Source: an uncultured Clostridia bacterium
GTDB lineage: Bacteria; Bacillota; Clostridia; Peptostreptococcales; Anaerovoracaceae
DNA: 15,789 nucleotides
Direction: 5' to 3'
NCBI GenBank assembly: GCA_945788655.1
Contig: CALZMV010000018.1
Location: forward strand, 1-15,789
Positions 1 through 6,782 of this stretch are shown one piece after another (the first letter of the stretch is position 1; each line of letters opens with the position of its first letter). The notes beneath the pieces were generated by a model. It had not been told where the DNA came from. It made no database searches and worked only from the letters and a program-made list of their open reading frames with translations. Position numbers and translations under genes: made by a program.

Positions 1-1382
1 TTGTGTAGTTTTCTGTAGAGAACACTTCGATGGATTCCAAGGCGCTTGGCAGCTTCGCCTATTGCACCGTTGCAATCCTTAAGAACTTTGTTGATGTATT
101 CCAGTTCAACAGAGTTCATATAATCCTTTAGACTGTCATATTGAAGTGGCTGAGCGTTCTCTTCTTTTACGCTCATTTCATATACATCCTTTGAGAACTC
201 TGCCGTAGGAACGGGTGTGAATATCAGCTCGTTGCCGGGACTTACCACATATATTCTTTCCATTACATTACGAAGTTCTCTTATATTGCCCGGCCAGTTG
301 TGGTTTAACATGGTGCCTATGGAAATAGGAGAGATTACCTTGTTTGTTCCATACTTCTCGTTTAGCCCCTTTAAAAAACTTTCCGCAATTGGAATGATAT
401 CCTCCTTTCTCTCGGATAGAGGAGGGATATTAACCAGGAATACATTTAATCTGTAATAGAGATCCTCTCGGAACTTTTTTTCCTGAACCATTATTTCGAG
501 ATTCACGTTAGTAGCACATATTATTCGAACATCTATAGGGATGCTTTTCACGCCTCCTACTCGTCTTATTTCTCTGTTTTCCAGAGCTCTTAAGAGCTTG
601 GACTGCAGGCTCAGAGGCATGTCGCCTATTTCATCAAGGAAGATGGTTCCACCGGAGGCTGCTTCAAAAAGACCGATTTTGCCCTTTGATAGAGCGCCGG
701 TAAATGCACCGGCTTCATATCCAAAAAGCTCAGACTCAAGAAGCTGTTCGGGAAGAGCAGCACAGTTAATGGAAATGAAAGCTTCACGGGAACGGTTAGA
801 CCTTTCGTGGATATATCTTGCCATCATATCCTTACCGGTACCGCTCTCACCTAGAATCACTACATTACTGTCAGTGGGCGCAATTGCGTTGACGGTCTGA
901 ATAACATTTTTCATCTTCGGGCTGTTTACGATCATAGTACCATGATCCTGAAGTCTCAAGTAATCCAACTCTCTACGAAGTTTTTCCATATTGGCGTGTT
1001 CCTTAGAGAGAATATTTGCCCACTCGTTGCTATGCTCGGTGCTCATGTTGTTGGTTACAACCATGGTGACATTTCTATTATCATCGAGAACCGGAACAGA
1101 GTGAGAAACACTGGCATTTTCGTTTTTATATCTGATTGTAGCAAATGTCTCCTTCTTTGTTTCAATCGCTTTCAAAATAGGGGAATTGTCGTAATAGCCG
1201 TCTTTAACCAGCTCTTTGACATTTCTGTAAAGTATTTCTTCTTTGTTCTTGGCGCCTATACGCTCTGCGCCAATATCGTTGACAAAGATGACATTTCCTT
1301 CGCCGTCGCTAACGAATATAGATTCTTTGTAATGTGTGCTTAGCGCCTGTAATATATCTTCAGCAGTATAGTTCTTTGTCAT
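1..1382 (-). CDS. Sigma-54-dependent transcriptional activator (PAS-AAA+-Fis HTH), 3' end outside window
   Basis: Reading leftward from an ATG at 1382, 460 codons are open to the left edge with no stop, so the gene is partial at its C-terminus. Visible in order: a PAS-like sensor domain (about residues 8-112), a short linker, a AAA+ domain with Walker A GESGTGKD (178-185), the sigma-54-contacting loop GAFTGA (225-230), Walker B TIFLDE (246-251), arginine-finger region REDLYYRL (305-312) and GNIREL (365-370), then a Fis-type helix-turn-helix starting near 438 (GEAAKRLGIHRSVLYRKL). Only a few residues are probably missing. By family knowledge it is an enhancer-binding protein that uses ATP to open sigma-54 promoters; the PAS domain presumably senses a ligand. 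It has a purine-rich RBS (AAGGGG) just upstream and lies 50 bp downstream of the uracil permease, same strand, so co-transcription is likely. The signal it senses and its target genes cannot be deduced; I found no -24/-12 promoter nearby. Confidence 0.95.
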   Translation of the reverse strand, partial: MTKNYTAEDILQALSTHYKESIFVSDGEGNVIFVNDIGAERIGAKNKEEILYRNVKELVKDGYYDNSPILKAIETKKETFATIRYKNENASVSHSVPVLDDNRNVTMVVTNNMSTEHSNEWANILSKEHANMEKLRRELDYLRLQDHGTMIVNSPKMKNVIQTVNAIAPTDSNVVILGESGTGKDMMARYIHERSNRSREAFISINCAALPEQLLESELFGYEAGAFTGALSKGKIGLFEAASGGTIFLDEIGDMPLSLQSKLLRALENREIRRVGGVKSIPIDVRIICATNVNLEIMVQEKKFREDLYYRLNVFLVNIPPLSERKEDIIPIAESFLKGLNEKYGTNKVISPISIGTMLNHNWPGNIRELRNVMERIYVVSPGNELIFTPVPTAEFSKDVYEMSVKEENAQPLQYDSLKDYMNSVELEYINKVLKDCNGAIGEAAKRLGIHRSVLYRKLH

Positions 1383-1432
1383 AAAATCCCCTTCCCTTTG
1401 AGTTTTGAAGTATGGTGTTAAGTCCGGTGGAA

Positions 1433-2704
1433 TTATTCTGAATCGTTTGCAAGACCTGTCTTGTCGATAATGAACATAGCAAGACCCATAACGATGCCTA
1501 CAATTGTTGCAAGGCACATACCTGTAAGCTGAACCTCGCCAATCTGGATAGCGGCACCGGAAAGCCCCGTTACGAAAACTACAGCAGTCATGGCCAGATT
1601 TCTAGGCTTTGAGTAGTCCACCTTCTTGTCAACGAGCAGACGTATGCCTGAAGCGGCAATCATGCCATATAGCAGGAAACTAATACCTCCCATTACAGGT
1701 CCCGGGATTGTATTTATCAAAGCACTTACTTTGCCGAAAAATGCCAGAAAAATTGAGAATACTGCAGCACCACAGATTACCCACACGCTGTATACCTTAG
1801 TAACGGCCATTACACCGATGTTCTCGCCGTATGTAGTTGTAGGTACGGAACCGCAGAAACCGGAAAGCATTGTTGAAAGACCGTCTGCCAGCATAGATCT
1901 GTGGAGGCCTGGTTCTCTTAACAAATCCTTTCCAACAATCTGACCTGTAACAATCTGATGGCTGATGTGCTCTGAAATAACAGTAAGGGATGCAGGTATT
2001 ATGATTAAAATGGCAGCGATATTGAACTTCGGAGTCTGAAAGGCAGGAAGCTCGAAAATAGGTGCCTCAACTACCGGTGCAAAATTAACCATTCCTAGAA
2101 CCGCGGCCAGTAAATAACCTGAAATAATTGCAATAAGAATAGCTATTGCAGAAGCAAACCCTCTGAATACTACCTGTCCGATAACTGCAAGGGCCAGAGT
2201 GAAGATAAACACTAATACGCAGGTGAAATCTACAGGAGCTCCGTCAACGCTTACAATCTGTCCTGTTGTGGCAGCGGTTCCTGCAAGTTCAAGGCCGATT
2301 AAAGCAACAATTGGACCCATAGCTGCCGGTGGAAGAACTGCATCAATCCATTCTACTCCGACAAACTTGATTATTATGCCTGTAATGGCGAAGATTGCGC
2401 CTGCACATACAAATCCACCCAGTGCATATTGGTAACCCAGGCCCTGTGCTGCCAGAACAATAAATGTCGGTGACAAAAAGGCAAAGCTTGAGCCTAGATA
2501 TGCAGGGGATTTGCCCTTGGTAATGAGAGCAAACAGGAGTGTTCCTATACCGTTCATAAGAAGCACGATTGAAGCAGGGATGCCTACCAGAACCGGAACC
2601 AGAACTGAGGCACTGAACATTGCAAAGGTGTGCTGAATACTCAGGGGAATCCACTGCCCGATTGGAGGCTTTTCGTTAATTCCGATAACTTTTCTTTCGT
2701 TCAT
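1433..2704 (-). CDS. uraA: Uracil:proton symporter, UraA/PyrP type (NCS2 family)
   Basis: A 423-residue integral membrane protein aligned by eye along its whole length with E. coli UraA, including the N-terminal PPIGQWIPLSIQHTFAMF segment, the KGKSPAYLGSSFAFLSP stretch and the TTYGENIGVMAVTKVYS stretch. The uracil and proton-coupling residues of UraA have counterparts here: Glu245 and His249 in SEHISH, and Glu294 in TYGENIG. Length and hydrophobic profile fit the 14-helix NCS2 fold in the cytoplasmic membrane. It should import uracil with protons for salvage. The ATG at 2704 follows AGGAAAG at a rather long distance. A sigma-70-like promoter 50 bp upstream drives it, and the sigma-54-type regulator follows 50 bp downstream. 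The predicted 5' leader is only about 40 nt, too short for a PyrR-type attenuator. A xanthine or other nucleobase substrate is less likely given the close similarity to UraA. Confidence 0.93.
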   Translation of the reverse strand: MNERKVIGINEKPPIGQWIPLSIQHTFAMFSASVLVPVLVGIPASIVLLMNGIGTLLFALITKGKSPAYLGSSFAFLSPTFIVLAAQGLGYQYALGGFVCAGAIFAITGIIIKFVGVEWIDAVLPPAAMGPIVALIGLELAGTAATTGQIVSVDGAPVDFTCVLVFIFTLALAVIGQVVFRGFASAIAILIAIISGYLLAAVLGMVNFAPVVEAPIFELPAFQTPKFNIAAILIIIPASLTVISEHISHQIVTGQIVGKDLLREPGLHRSMLADGLSTMLSGFCGSVPTTTYGENIGVMAVTKVYSVWVICGAAVFSIFLAFFGKVSALINTIPGPVMGGISFLLYGMIAASGIRLLVDKKVDYSKPRNLAMTAVVFVTGLSGAAIQIGEVQLTGMCLATIVGIVMGLAMFIIDKTGLANDSE

Positions 2705-2751
2705 TTTTTACCACTCTTTCCTAATTTTGAAGTAATTTTTTCTCAAAAAAA

Positions 2752-2780
2752 ATAATATAAGAAAAGCCCTTTATCGTCAA
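2752..2780 (-). promoter_or_regulatory. Sigma-70-type promoter of the uracil permease
   Basis: On the minus strand TTGACG (2780-2775) is followed after exactly 17 bp by TATTAT (2757-2752). Transcription would begin near 2745, giving a leader of about 40 nt before the permease ATG at 2704. The -35 hexamer lies in the loop and the -10 in the T-rich tail of the preceding terminator. This is inferred from hexamer match and spacing only. Confidence 0.65.
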
Positions 2781-2792
2781 GAAAAAAGGGCT
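2753..2792 (-). terminator. Rho-independent terminator of the rRNA methyltransferase gene
   Basis: On the minus strand AGCCCTTT (2792-2785) pairs with AAAGGGCT (2772-2765), an 8-bp stem with a 12-nt loop, followed by TTTTCTT and, after a short AT stretch, a run of eight T. It lies 36 bp past the methyltransferase stop. The T tract is interrupted, so efficiency may be moderate. Confidence 0.7.
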
Positions 2793-2828
2793 GGAAGTTA
2801 TTTCTTAATGTTGGCTGGATTACGCTTT

Positions 2829-3680
2829 TTACCTGCAGAGAGTACTCGGTTTACCAACAAGAATTTCAGCTTCTACGGTAAGTGAGGATATTGATGATAA
2901 ATCCAGCTGCTGTTTGTCTACATTAAAGAAAAGGGGAGTCATTTCGGCGAAAATTCTACAGTCTTCTTCGGGTAGTTCAAAAGTTTTTGAAACCTTGGTG
3001 CGGCTGATCAGTGAGAAATTATCTTGAAAGCATTCGACAACCTGTTCGTTGGAAAAGTCTTTGTTTCTCAGGTGATCTCTGACAAGCCGGCGAAATTCTA
3101 TTAAGTGATCTGAACCCGGAACAACCTTTATTAACATCCCGTTGTCGGACAGAACTCTTTGAAATTCTCCATAATTGGCAGGTGTAAAGATGTTCAGTAT
3201 ACAGTCGATGGCCGAATCTGCAATGGGAAGATCAGAAAGATCTCCCACAAACCATGAAACGTGGTGTTCCAGATCTGCCTTGGCAGCGATTTGTACGGAT
3301 TCTTTTGAAATATCAAAAGCAACAATATCTTTGCCAGTCATGGCAGACAGTTTTCTCGAATAAAAGCCCTCGCCGCATCCAACGTCTAATACCGATGTGC
3401 AGCTTTCGGTGGAACGGAGTAATTCCGCAACGACCTCCAAAACGTGGTTATAATAACCTTTTTCTAATATAATTTTCCTGCTTTGAAAGGAAATTTTATC
3501 GTAATTGTCGAAGGTTTTCTTCTTCATCAAAAGATTGAGATATCCCTGTTTTGCAATATCAAAGGTATGCCTTGAGGGGCAAATCATGCTTTGACCGGCA
3601 AGCTCTAGGTTGGAATTGCAGATGGGGCACCTATAATACCTGCTATGGTTTTTAAATATACTTAGAATATTCTGATTCAT
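2829..3680 (-). CDS. rlmA: 23S rRNA (guanine-N1)-methyltransferase, RlmA family
   Basis: The 283-residue product begins with a zinc-binding module, Cys18-X2-Cys21 and Cys34-X3-His38, in the family-typical context CPICNSNL then CPSRHTFDIAKQGYLNLL. A Rossmann-fold methyltransferase domain follows, with the S-adenosylmethionine loop VLDVGCGEGFYS at about 97-108. This architecture and length match RlmA enzymes, which methylate N1 of a guanine in hairpin 35 of 23S rRNA: G745 in the Gram-negative RlmA-I type, or G748 in the Gram-positive RlmA-II/TlrB type, where it can influence tylosin response. Which guanine is modified cannot be read from the sequence. The ATG follows GAGGAAAAC, a good RBS. It is transcribed alone from a promoter divergent from the feo operon and ends at a terminator, so no operon partner suggests another role. 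Confidence 0.88.
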   Translation of the reverse strand: MNQNILSIFKNHSRYYRCPICNSNLELAGQSMICPSRHTFDIAKQGYLNLLMKKKTFDNYDKISFQSRKIILEKGYYNHVLEVVAELLRSTESCTSVLDVGCGEGFYSRKLSAMTGKDIVAFDISKESVQIAAKADLEHHVSWFVGDLSDLPIADSAIDCILNIFTPANYGEFQRVLSDNGMLIKVVPGSDHLIEFRRLVRDHLRNKDFSNEQVVECFQDNFSLISRTKVSKTFELPEEDCRIFAEMTPLFFNVDKQQLDLSSISSLTVEAEILVGKPSTLCR

Positions 3681-3709
3681 GTTTTCCTCGCAAAAATAAT
3701 TATAAAATT

Positions 3710-3738
3710 AGTATATAGTACATGAAAAAAATAGGCAA
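3710..3738 (-). promoter_or_regulatory. Predicted promoter of the RlmA-family gene
   Basis: Minus strand TTGCCT (3738-3733), 17 bp, then TATACT (3715-3710). A start near 3703 would leave about 23 nt before the ATG at 3680. A second possible -10, TATAAT, lies slightly downstream but has a poorer -35. Confidence 0.5.
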
Positions 3739-3758
3739 GAAAGATTGATTGGTACCTC

Positions 3759-3787
3759 TTGAAATCTTTAACTTTAAAGGGTACAAT
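3759..3787 (+). promoter_or_regulatory. Predicted promoter of the feo operon
   Basis: TTGAAA (3759-3764), 17 bp, then TACAAT (3782-3787). Transcription from near 3794 would start almost at the RBS of the 7-codon leader ORF. An imperfect inverted repeat (CTTGAAA and TTTAAAG, 8-bp gap, 3758-3779) covers the -35 and the spacer, where a repressor could block polymerase. Confidence 0.55.
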
Positions 3788-3808
3788 CTACTGAGGAAGG
3801 AGTTAGTC

Positions 3809-3832
3809 ATGACTAAAACCGCTATGACTTGA
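3809..3832 (+). CDS. Seven-codon leader ORF ahead of the feo miniprotein
   Basis: ATG at 3809 opens a 7-residue ORF (MTKTAMT) ending with TGA at 3830-3832. It has the best ribosome binding site of the region: AGGAAGGAG at 3793-3801, 7 nt before the ATG. The stop overlaps the TTG of the next ORF (TTGA). Either it is a leader peptide that delivers ribosomes to the overlapping miniprotein, or it is the true N-terminus of that miniprotein, separated by a -1 frameshift or a one-base sequencing error. The sequence alone does not decide. Confidence 0.45.
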   Translation: MTKTAMT

Positions 3833-3957
3833 AACGCCTTACGATAATTCCGATTATATTTTTGCTTGCTTGGGCATATGCAATATACAAATACCCGATA
3901 ACAAAAAAGACATATAACCGATTACTGAAGGATGGAGGAAAAAGCATTGACGCTTAA
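3829..3957 (+). CDS. Unrecognised 42-residue single-span membrane miniprotein upstream of FeoA-FeoB
   Basis: In the frame opened by TTG at 3829, 42 codons run to TAA at 3955-3957. The product starts with KRL, has a hydrophobic span of about 16 residues (TIIPIIFLLAWAYAIY), then a lysine- and arginine-rich tail (KYPITKKTYNRLLKDGGKS). This is the pattern of a small single-pass membrane protein with a positively charged tail. The TTG has no RBS of its own; it overlaps the stop of the 7-codon ORF, which suggests translational coupling or a frameshift joining the two. Its last 11 bases overlap the FeoA-FeoB start, and its 3' part carries that gene's RBS. I do not recognise the family; it does not look like FeoC. 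Position suggests a role in feo expression or as a transporter accessory, which is inference. Being short, it could be a chance ORF, but the hydrophobic segment and the tight overlaps argue against that. Confidence 0.5.
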   Translation: MKRLTIIPIIFLLAWAYAIYKYPITKKTYNRLLKDGGKSIDA

Positions 3958-6307
3958 GGATTTAGAGATAGGAAAAAGTGCCAGAATAACAGCTGTTGGC
4001 GGGGAAGGCTCCCTGAGACAGCATTTTCTTGATATGGGTGTTATTCCCGGTGCCGTTGTGACTTTGATAAAATATGCACCCATGGGAGACCCCATGGAGC
4101 TTAGAATACATGGATACGAGCTTACTTTAAGGTTATCTGATGCGGAGAAAATAGAAATCGATCAAAGCAGCATCAAGGAACAGGAAAGCGGTAAAAGCGC
4201 CCATGTGCACGGGATGGTGAAAAATGAGCATCCGGGCTTGGGAGAAGAGGGCCGATATCACGTAAAAGCTGAGGAACGTCCTCTGCCAAAGGGAACTACT
4301 CTTACCTTTGCTCTGGCAGGAAACCAGAATTGCGGCAAGACCACACTGTTCAACCAGCTTACCGGTTCTAATCAGCATGTAGGAAACTTTCCCGGCGTAA
4401 CTGTAGACAGAAAAAGCGGAGAAATAAAAGAACACCCTGAAACTCTTGTTACAGACCTTCCCGGCATATATTCTCTTTCTCCGTACACAAGCGAAGAAAT
4501 AGTCTCAAGGCAGTTCATTCTTGATGAGAAGCCAAAGGGAATCATTAATATTGTAGATGCAACAAACATAGAGAGAAATCTCTATTTGTCCATGCAGCTT
4601 ATGGAACTTGATGTGCCTATGGTTCTCGCATTGAATATGATGGATGAAGTAAGAGGTAACGGAGGCTTTATAGATATAAATACAATGGAAAGTCTTCTTG
4701 GTATACCTGTGGTTCCTATTGTTGCGGCAAAAAATGAAGGTGTTGAGGAACTTGTAGGTCACGCTCTTCATATTGCTCAATATCAGGAAAAGCCCGGAAG
4801 GACAGACTTCTGCGAGAAGGATGCCCATGGCGGAGCAGTACATAGAGCACTTCATGGAATCATGCATCTCATTGAGGACCATGCGGTATCGGCAGGACTT
4901 CCTGTGAGATTTGCTGCCAGCAAGCTGGTAGAAGGCGATGAACTGATAATGAAAGCACTGAATCTCTCTCAAAATGAGAAAGAGATGATAGAGCATATAA
5001 TATGTCAGATGGAAGAAGAAAGGGGCCTTGACAGAGCAGCGGCCATTGCAGACATGCGATTCAGCTTTATACAGAAGCTGTGCGATGCTGCCGTGGTTAA
5101 ACCTAAGGAAAGTAAAGAGCATGAAAGAAGCCGTAAGCTGGACAGAATTCTAACGGGCAAATACACTGCAATACCTGCTTTCGTCGGTATTATGGCAATG
5201 GTGTTTTTCCTGACATTCAATGTTATTGGAGCGTGGATGCAGGGCCTTTTGGAATCGGCTATTGATGGCATTACTGAAGCGGTTGACAATCTTCTTTTAA
5301 ATATGGAAGTCAGCCCTGTGCTGCATTCGCTTGTTATTGACGGAGTTTTTAATGGTGTTGGAAGCGTAGTCAGCTTTGTACCGATAATCGTTACGCTGTT
5401 CTTCTTTCTTTCCTTGCTTGAGGACAGCGGTTATATGGCAAGAATTGCCTTTGTGATGGATAAGCTTTTGAGAAAGATCGGACTTTCCGGAAGAAGTATA
5501 GTTCCGATGCTCATCGGCTTCGGATGCACTGTGCCCGGAGTTATGGCAAGCCGTACGCTTCCTTCGGCGCGAGACAGAAAGATGACTATTATGCTTACCC
5601 CTTTTATGAGCTGTACAGCGAAGCTTCCAATATACGGATTCTTTACGTCAGCCTTCTTCCCGGGAAAGGGAGGACTAATAATGGTGGCGCTTTACTTTAC
5701 GGGAATAATAGTGGGTATTGTGGTTGCACTTCTTTCAAAGGGCTTTATGTTTAAGGGCGAGGCGGTGCCTTTTGTGATGGAACTGCCTAATTACAGACTT
5801 CCCGGTGCAAAGAATGTTGCATTTCTTCTCTGGGATAAAGCGAGAGACTTCCTTCAGAGAGCTTTCACTGTAATCTTTGTTGCATCCATTATTGTATGGT
5901 TCCTGCAGACATTTGACTTCGGCTTTAATATTGTGGAGGACTCAAAAGACAGTATGCTGGCCGTTATTGCAGGCGTTTTAGCACCGATTTTCGCACCTGT
6001 AGGCTTTGGAGACTGGAGAATCTCAACAGCTCTTATCGCCGGGTTCATGGCGAAGGAAAGTGTCGTTTCAACGCTTTCGGTGCTGCTTGGTGCAGGCGGT
6101 AACATAATGAATTTGATAACTCCCCTTGGAGCAATGTCTCTACTGGTTTTCTGCCTGCTTTACACCCCATGCGTTGCGGCAGTAGCGTCCATAAAGAGGG
6201 AACTTGGCGGCAAGTGGGCAATGGGAATAGTCGTTGGTCAATGCATCATCGCCTGGATATGTGCACTGGCGGTAAGGATGATTGGTCTTTTTCTTGGAAT
6301 GATGTAA
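3947..6307 (+). CDS. feoB: Ferrous iron transport protein, FeoA-FeoB fusion
   Basis: One 786-codon polypeptide joins a FeoA domain (about 1-72; SH3-like, HFLDMGVIPGAVVTL) through a polar linker to a complete FeoB. The FeoB part has the GTPase motifs G1 GNQNCGKTT (125-133), G2 threonine 152 in GVTVD, G3 DLPG (170-173) and G4 NMMD (230-233), then a helical spacer and the membrane domain with two Gate motifs containing conserved cysteines, GFGCTVPGVMASRTLPS (Cys527) and SCTAKLPIYGF (Cys556). It imports Fe2+ across the cytoplasmic membrane. I place the start at TTG 3947: GGAGG lies 8 nt upstream and translation begins MTLKDLEIGKSARI, as FeoA proteins usually do. The alternative ATG at 3932 would add five residues, but its only purine stretch directly abuts the ATG. 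The start overlaps the upstream miniprotein. No Fur or DtxR site could be assigned with confidence. Confidence 0.95.
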   Translation: MTLKDLEIGKSARITAVGGEGSLRQHFLDMGVIPGAVVTLIKYAPMGDPMELRIHGYELTLRLSDAEKIEIDQSSIKEQESGKSAHVHGMVKNEHPGLGEEGRYHVKAEERPLPKGTTLTFALAGNQNCGKTTLFNQLTGSNQHVGNFPGVTVDRKSGEIKEHPETLVTDLPGIYSLSPYTSEEIVSRQFILDEKPKGIINIVDATNIERNLYLSMQLMELDVPMVLALNMMDEVRGNGGFIDINTMESLLGIPVVPIVAAKNEGVEELVGHALHIAQYQEKPGRTDFCEKDAHGGAVHRALHGIMHLIEDHAVSAGLPVRFAASKLVEGDELIMKALNLSQNEKEMIEHIICQMEEERGLDRAAAIADMRFSFIQKLCDAAVVKPKESKEHERSRKLDRILTGKYTAIPAFVGIMAMVFFLTFNVIGAWMQGLLESAIDGITEAVDNLLLNMEVSPVLHSLVIDGVFNGVGSVVSFVPIIVTLFFFLSLLEDSGYMARIAFVMDKLLRKIGLSGRSIVPMLIGFGCTVPGVMASRTLPSARDRKMTIMLTPFMSCTAKLPIYGFFTSAFFPGKGGLIMVALYFTGIIVGIVVALLSKGFMFKGEAVPFVMELPNYRLPGAKNVAFLLWDKARDFLQRAFTVIFVASIIVWFLQTFDFGFNIVEDSKDSMLAVIAGVLAPIFAPVGFGDWRISTALIAGFMAKESVVSTLSVLLGAGGNIMNLITPLGAMSLLVFCLLYTPCVAAVASIKRELGGKWAMGIVVGQCIIAWICALAVRMIGLFLGMM

Positions 6308-6342
6308 AAGAATATATATGGAAGATTTGATATGAATAACTG

Positions 6343-6375
6343 GCGTGCCGAATGAGACCGGCACGCTTTTCTTTT
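6343..6375 (+). terminator. Rho-independent terminator of the feo operon
   Basis: GCGTGCCG (6343-6350) pairs perfectly with CGGCACGC (6359-6366) across an 8-nt loop, followed by TTTTCTTTT. It lies 35 bp past the feoB stop. Confidence 0.9.
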
Positions 6376-6704
6376 GCAGAAAGAGGCTAATTTGGAAAAC
6401 CTTTACTGCATAAATGGTGCATAAGAAGTCCTTTTTCAATTATTTAAAGGCAAAACAAGCTGTTTTTGAAGAAAAAAACGACCAAAAGCAGCGAGAATGT
6501 TAAAAAATAAGCAATTGCAATGCTTTGAGGGGATAATGCATAAAAAGTATACATAATCCAATAGTTATTCATGATAAAGCGATAAAACTTTAATGTGATA
6601 AAAGGCTGAATTTGCTGGGAGAATTTTGTCGAAAAATGCATCAAAACATTGCAATTTCAGCAAAAACAGCTTAAAAAAACATGGAAATATTATTTCAAAA
6701 AAGG
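6376..6704. other. Gene-free AT-rich stretch between feo and hut with nested inverted repeats
   Basis: No reading frame here has both a credible RBS and protein-like composition. The stretch does contain structure. A perfect 12-bp inverted repeat (AAGCTGTTTTTG at 6457-6468, its complement at 6661-6672) encloses a second inverted repeat of 18 bp with two mismatches (6513-6530 against 6639-6656). Three copies of TGCATAA, the core of the hut palindrome half-site, occur at 6407-6413, 6418-6424 and 6537-6543. It may be an upstream regulatory region, an untranslated RNA, or the remains of a small non-autonomous element; no clear target-site duplication flanks it. Confidence 0.45.
6457..6672. repeat. 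Nested inverted repeat pair, 216 bp overall
   Basis: The outer arms 6457-6468 and 6661-6672 are exact 12-bp complements. The inner arms 6513-6530 and 6639-6656 match at 16 of 18 positions. Spacing between outer and inner arms is unequal (44 nt left, 4 nt right), so a folded transcript would carry a large one-sided bulge. Origin and function are unknown. Confidence 0.55.
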
Positions 6705-6710
6705 TATAAT
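6682..6710 (+). promoter_or_regulatory. Predicted promoter of the hut operon
   Basis: A perfect -10 hexamer TATAAT (6705-6710) is preceded after 17 bp by TGGAAA (6682-6687), which matches the -35 consensus at 4 of 6 positions. Transcription would start near 6717, giving a leader of about 66 nt before hutH. The weak -35 beside a perfect -10 is common in regulated promoters. Confidence 0.6.
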
Positions 6711-6733
6711 AGTATCAATTAAAAAATGGTTAG

Positions 6734-6755
6734 TTCGTGCATAATTATGCACGAA
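6734..6755. promoter_or_regulatory. Perfect 22-bp palindrome, candidate hut operator
   Basis: The half-site TTCGTGCATAA is followed immediately by its exact reverse complement. It lies just downstream of the predicted start, between the promoter and the hutH RBS, the usual position for a dimeric repressor to block transcription. As RNA it could fold into a 9-bp stem with an AAUU loop, but no U-run follows, so it is not a terminator. The cognate regulator is not in the window. Confidence 0.6.
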
Positions 6756-6782
6756 AGGTATTAGAGAAATGGAGAATGTAAT

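Noticed and set aside
541..1343. Plus-strand ORFs of 119 and 133 codons at the left end
   Set aside because: They lie opposite the sigma-54 activator gene, whose minus-strand frame has every expected motif; the plus-strand products have no recognisable domains.
4505..5122. A 205-codon minus-strand ORF inside feoB
   Set aside because: It is antisense to a fully conserved FeoB frame, has unusual composition and no RBS, and is explained as a shadow.
6622..6637. AATTTTGTCGAAAAAT as a CodY box upstream of hut
   Set aside because: It has several mismatches to AATTTTCWGAAAATT and the wrong centre spacing, in AT-rich DNA where weak matches are expected.
6647..6656. TTGCA element upstream of hut as the -12 half of a sigma-54 promoter
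   Set aside because: No GG dinucleotide lies at the required distance upstream.
6726..6764. A 12-codon ORF spanning the hut palindrome, as a possible histidine leader peptide
   Set aside because: It has one His codon only, no RBS, and no downstream terminator hairpin, so classical attenuation is not supported.
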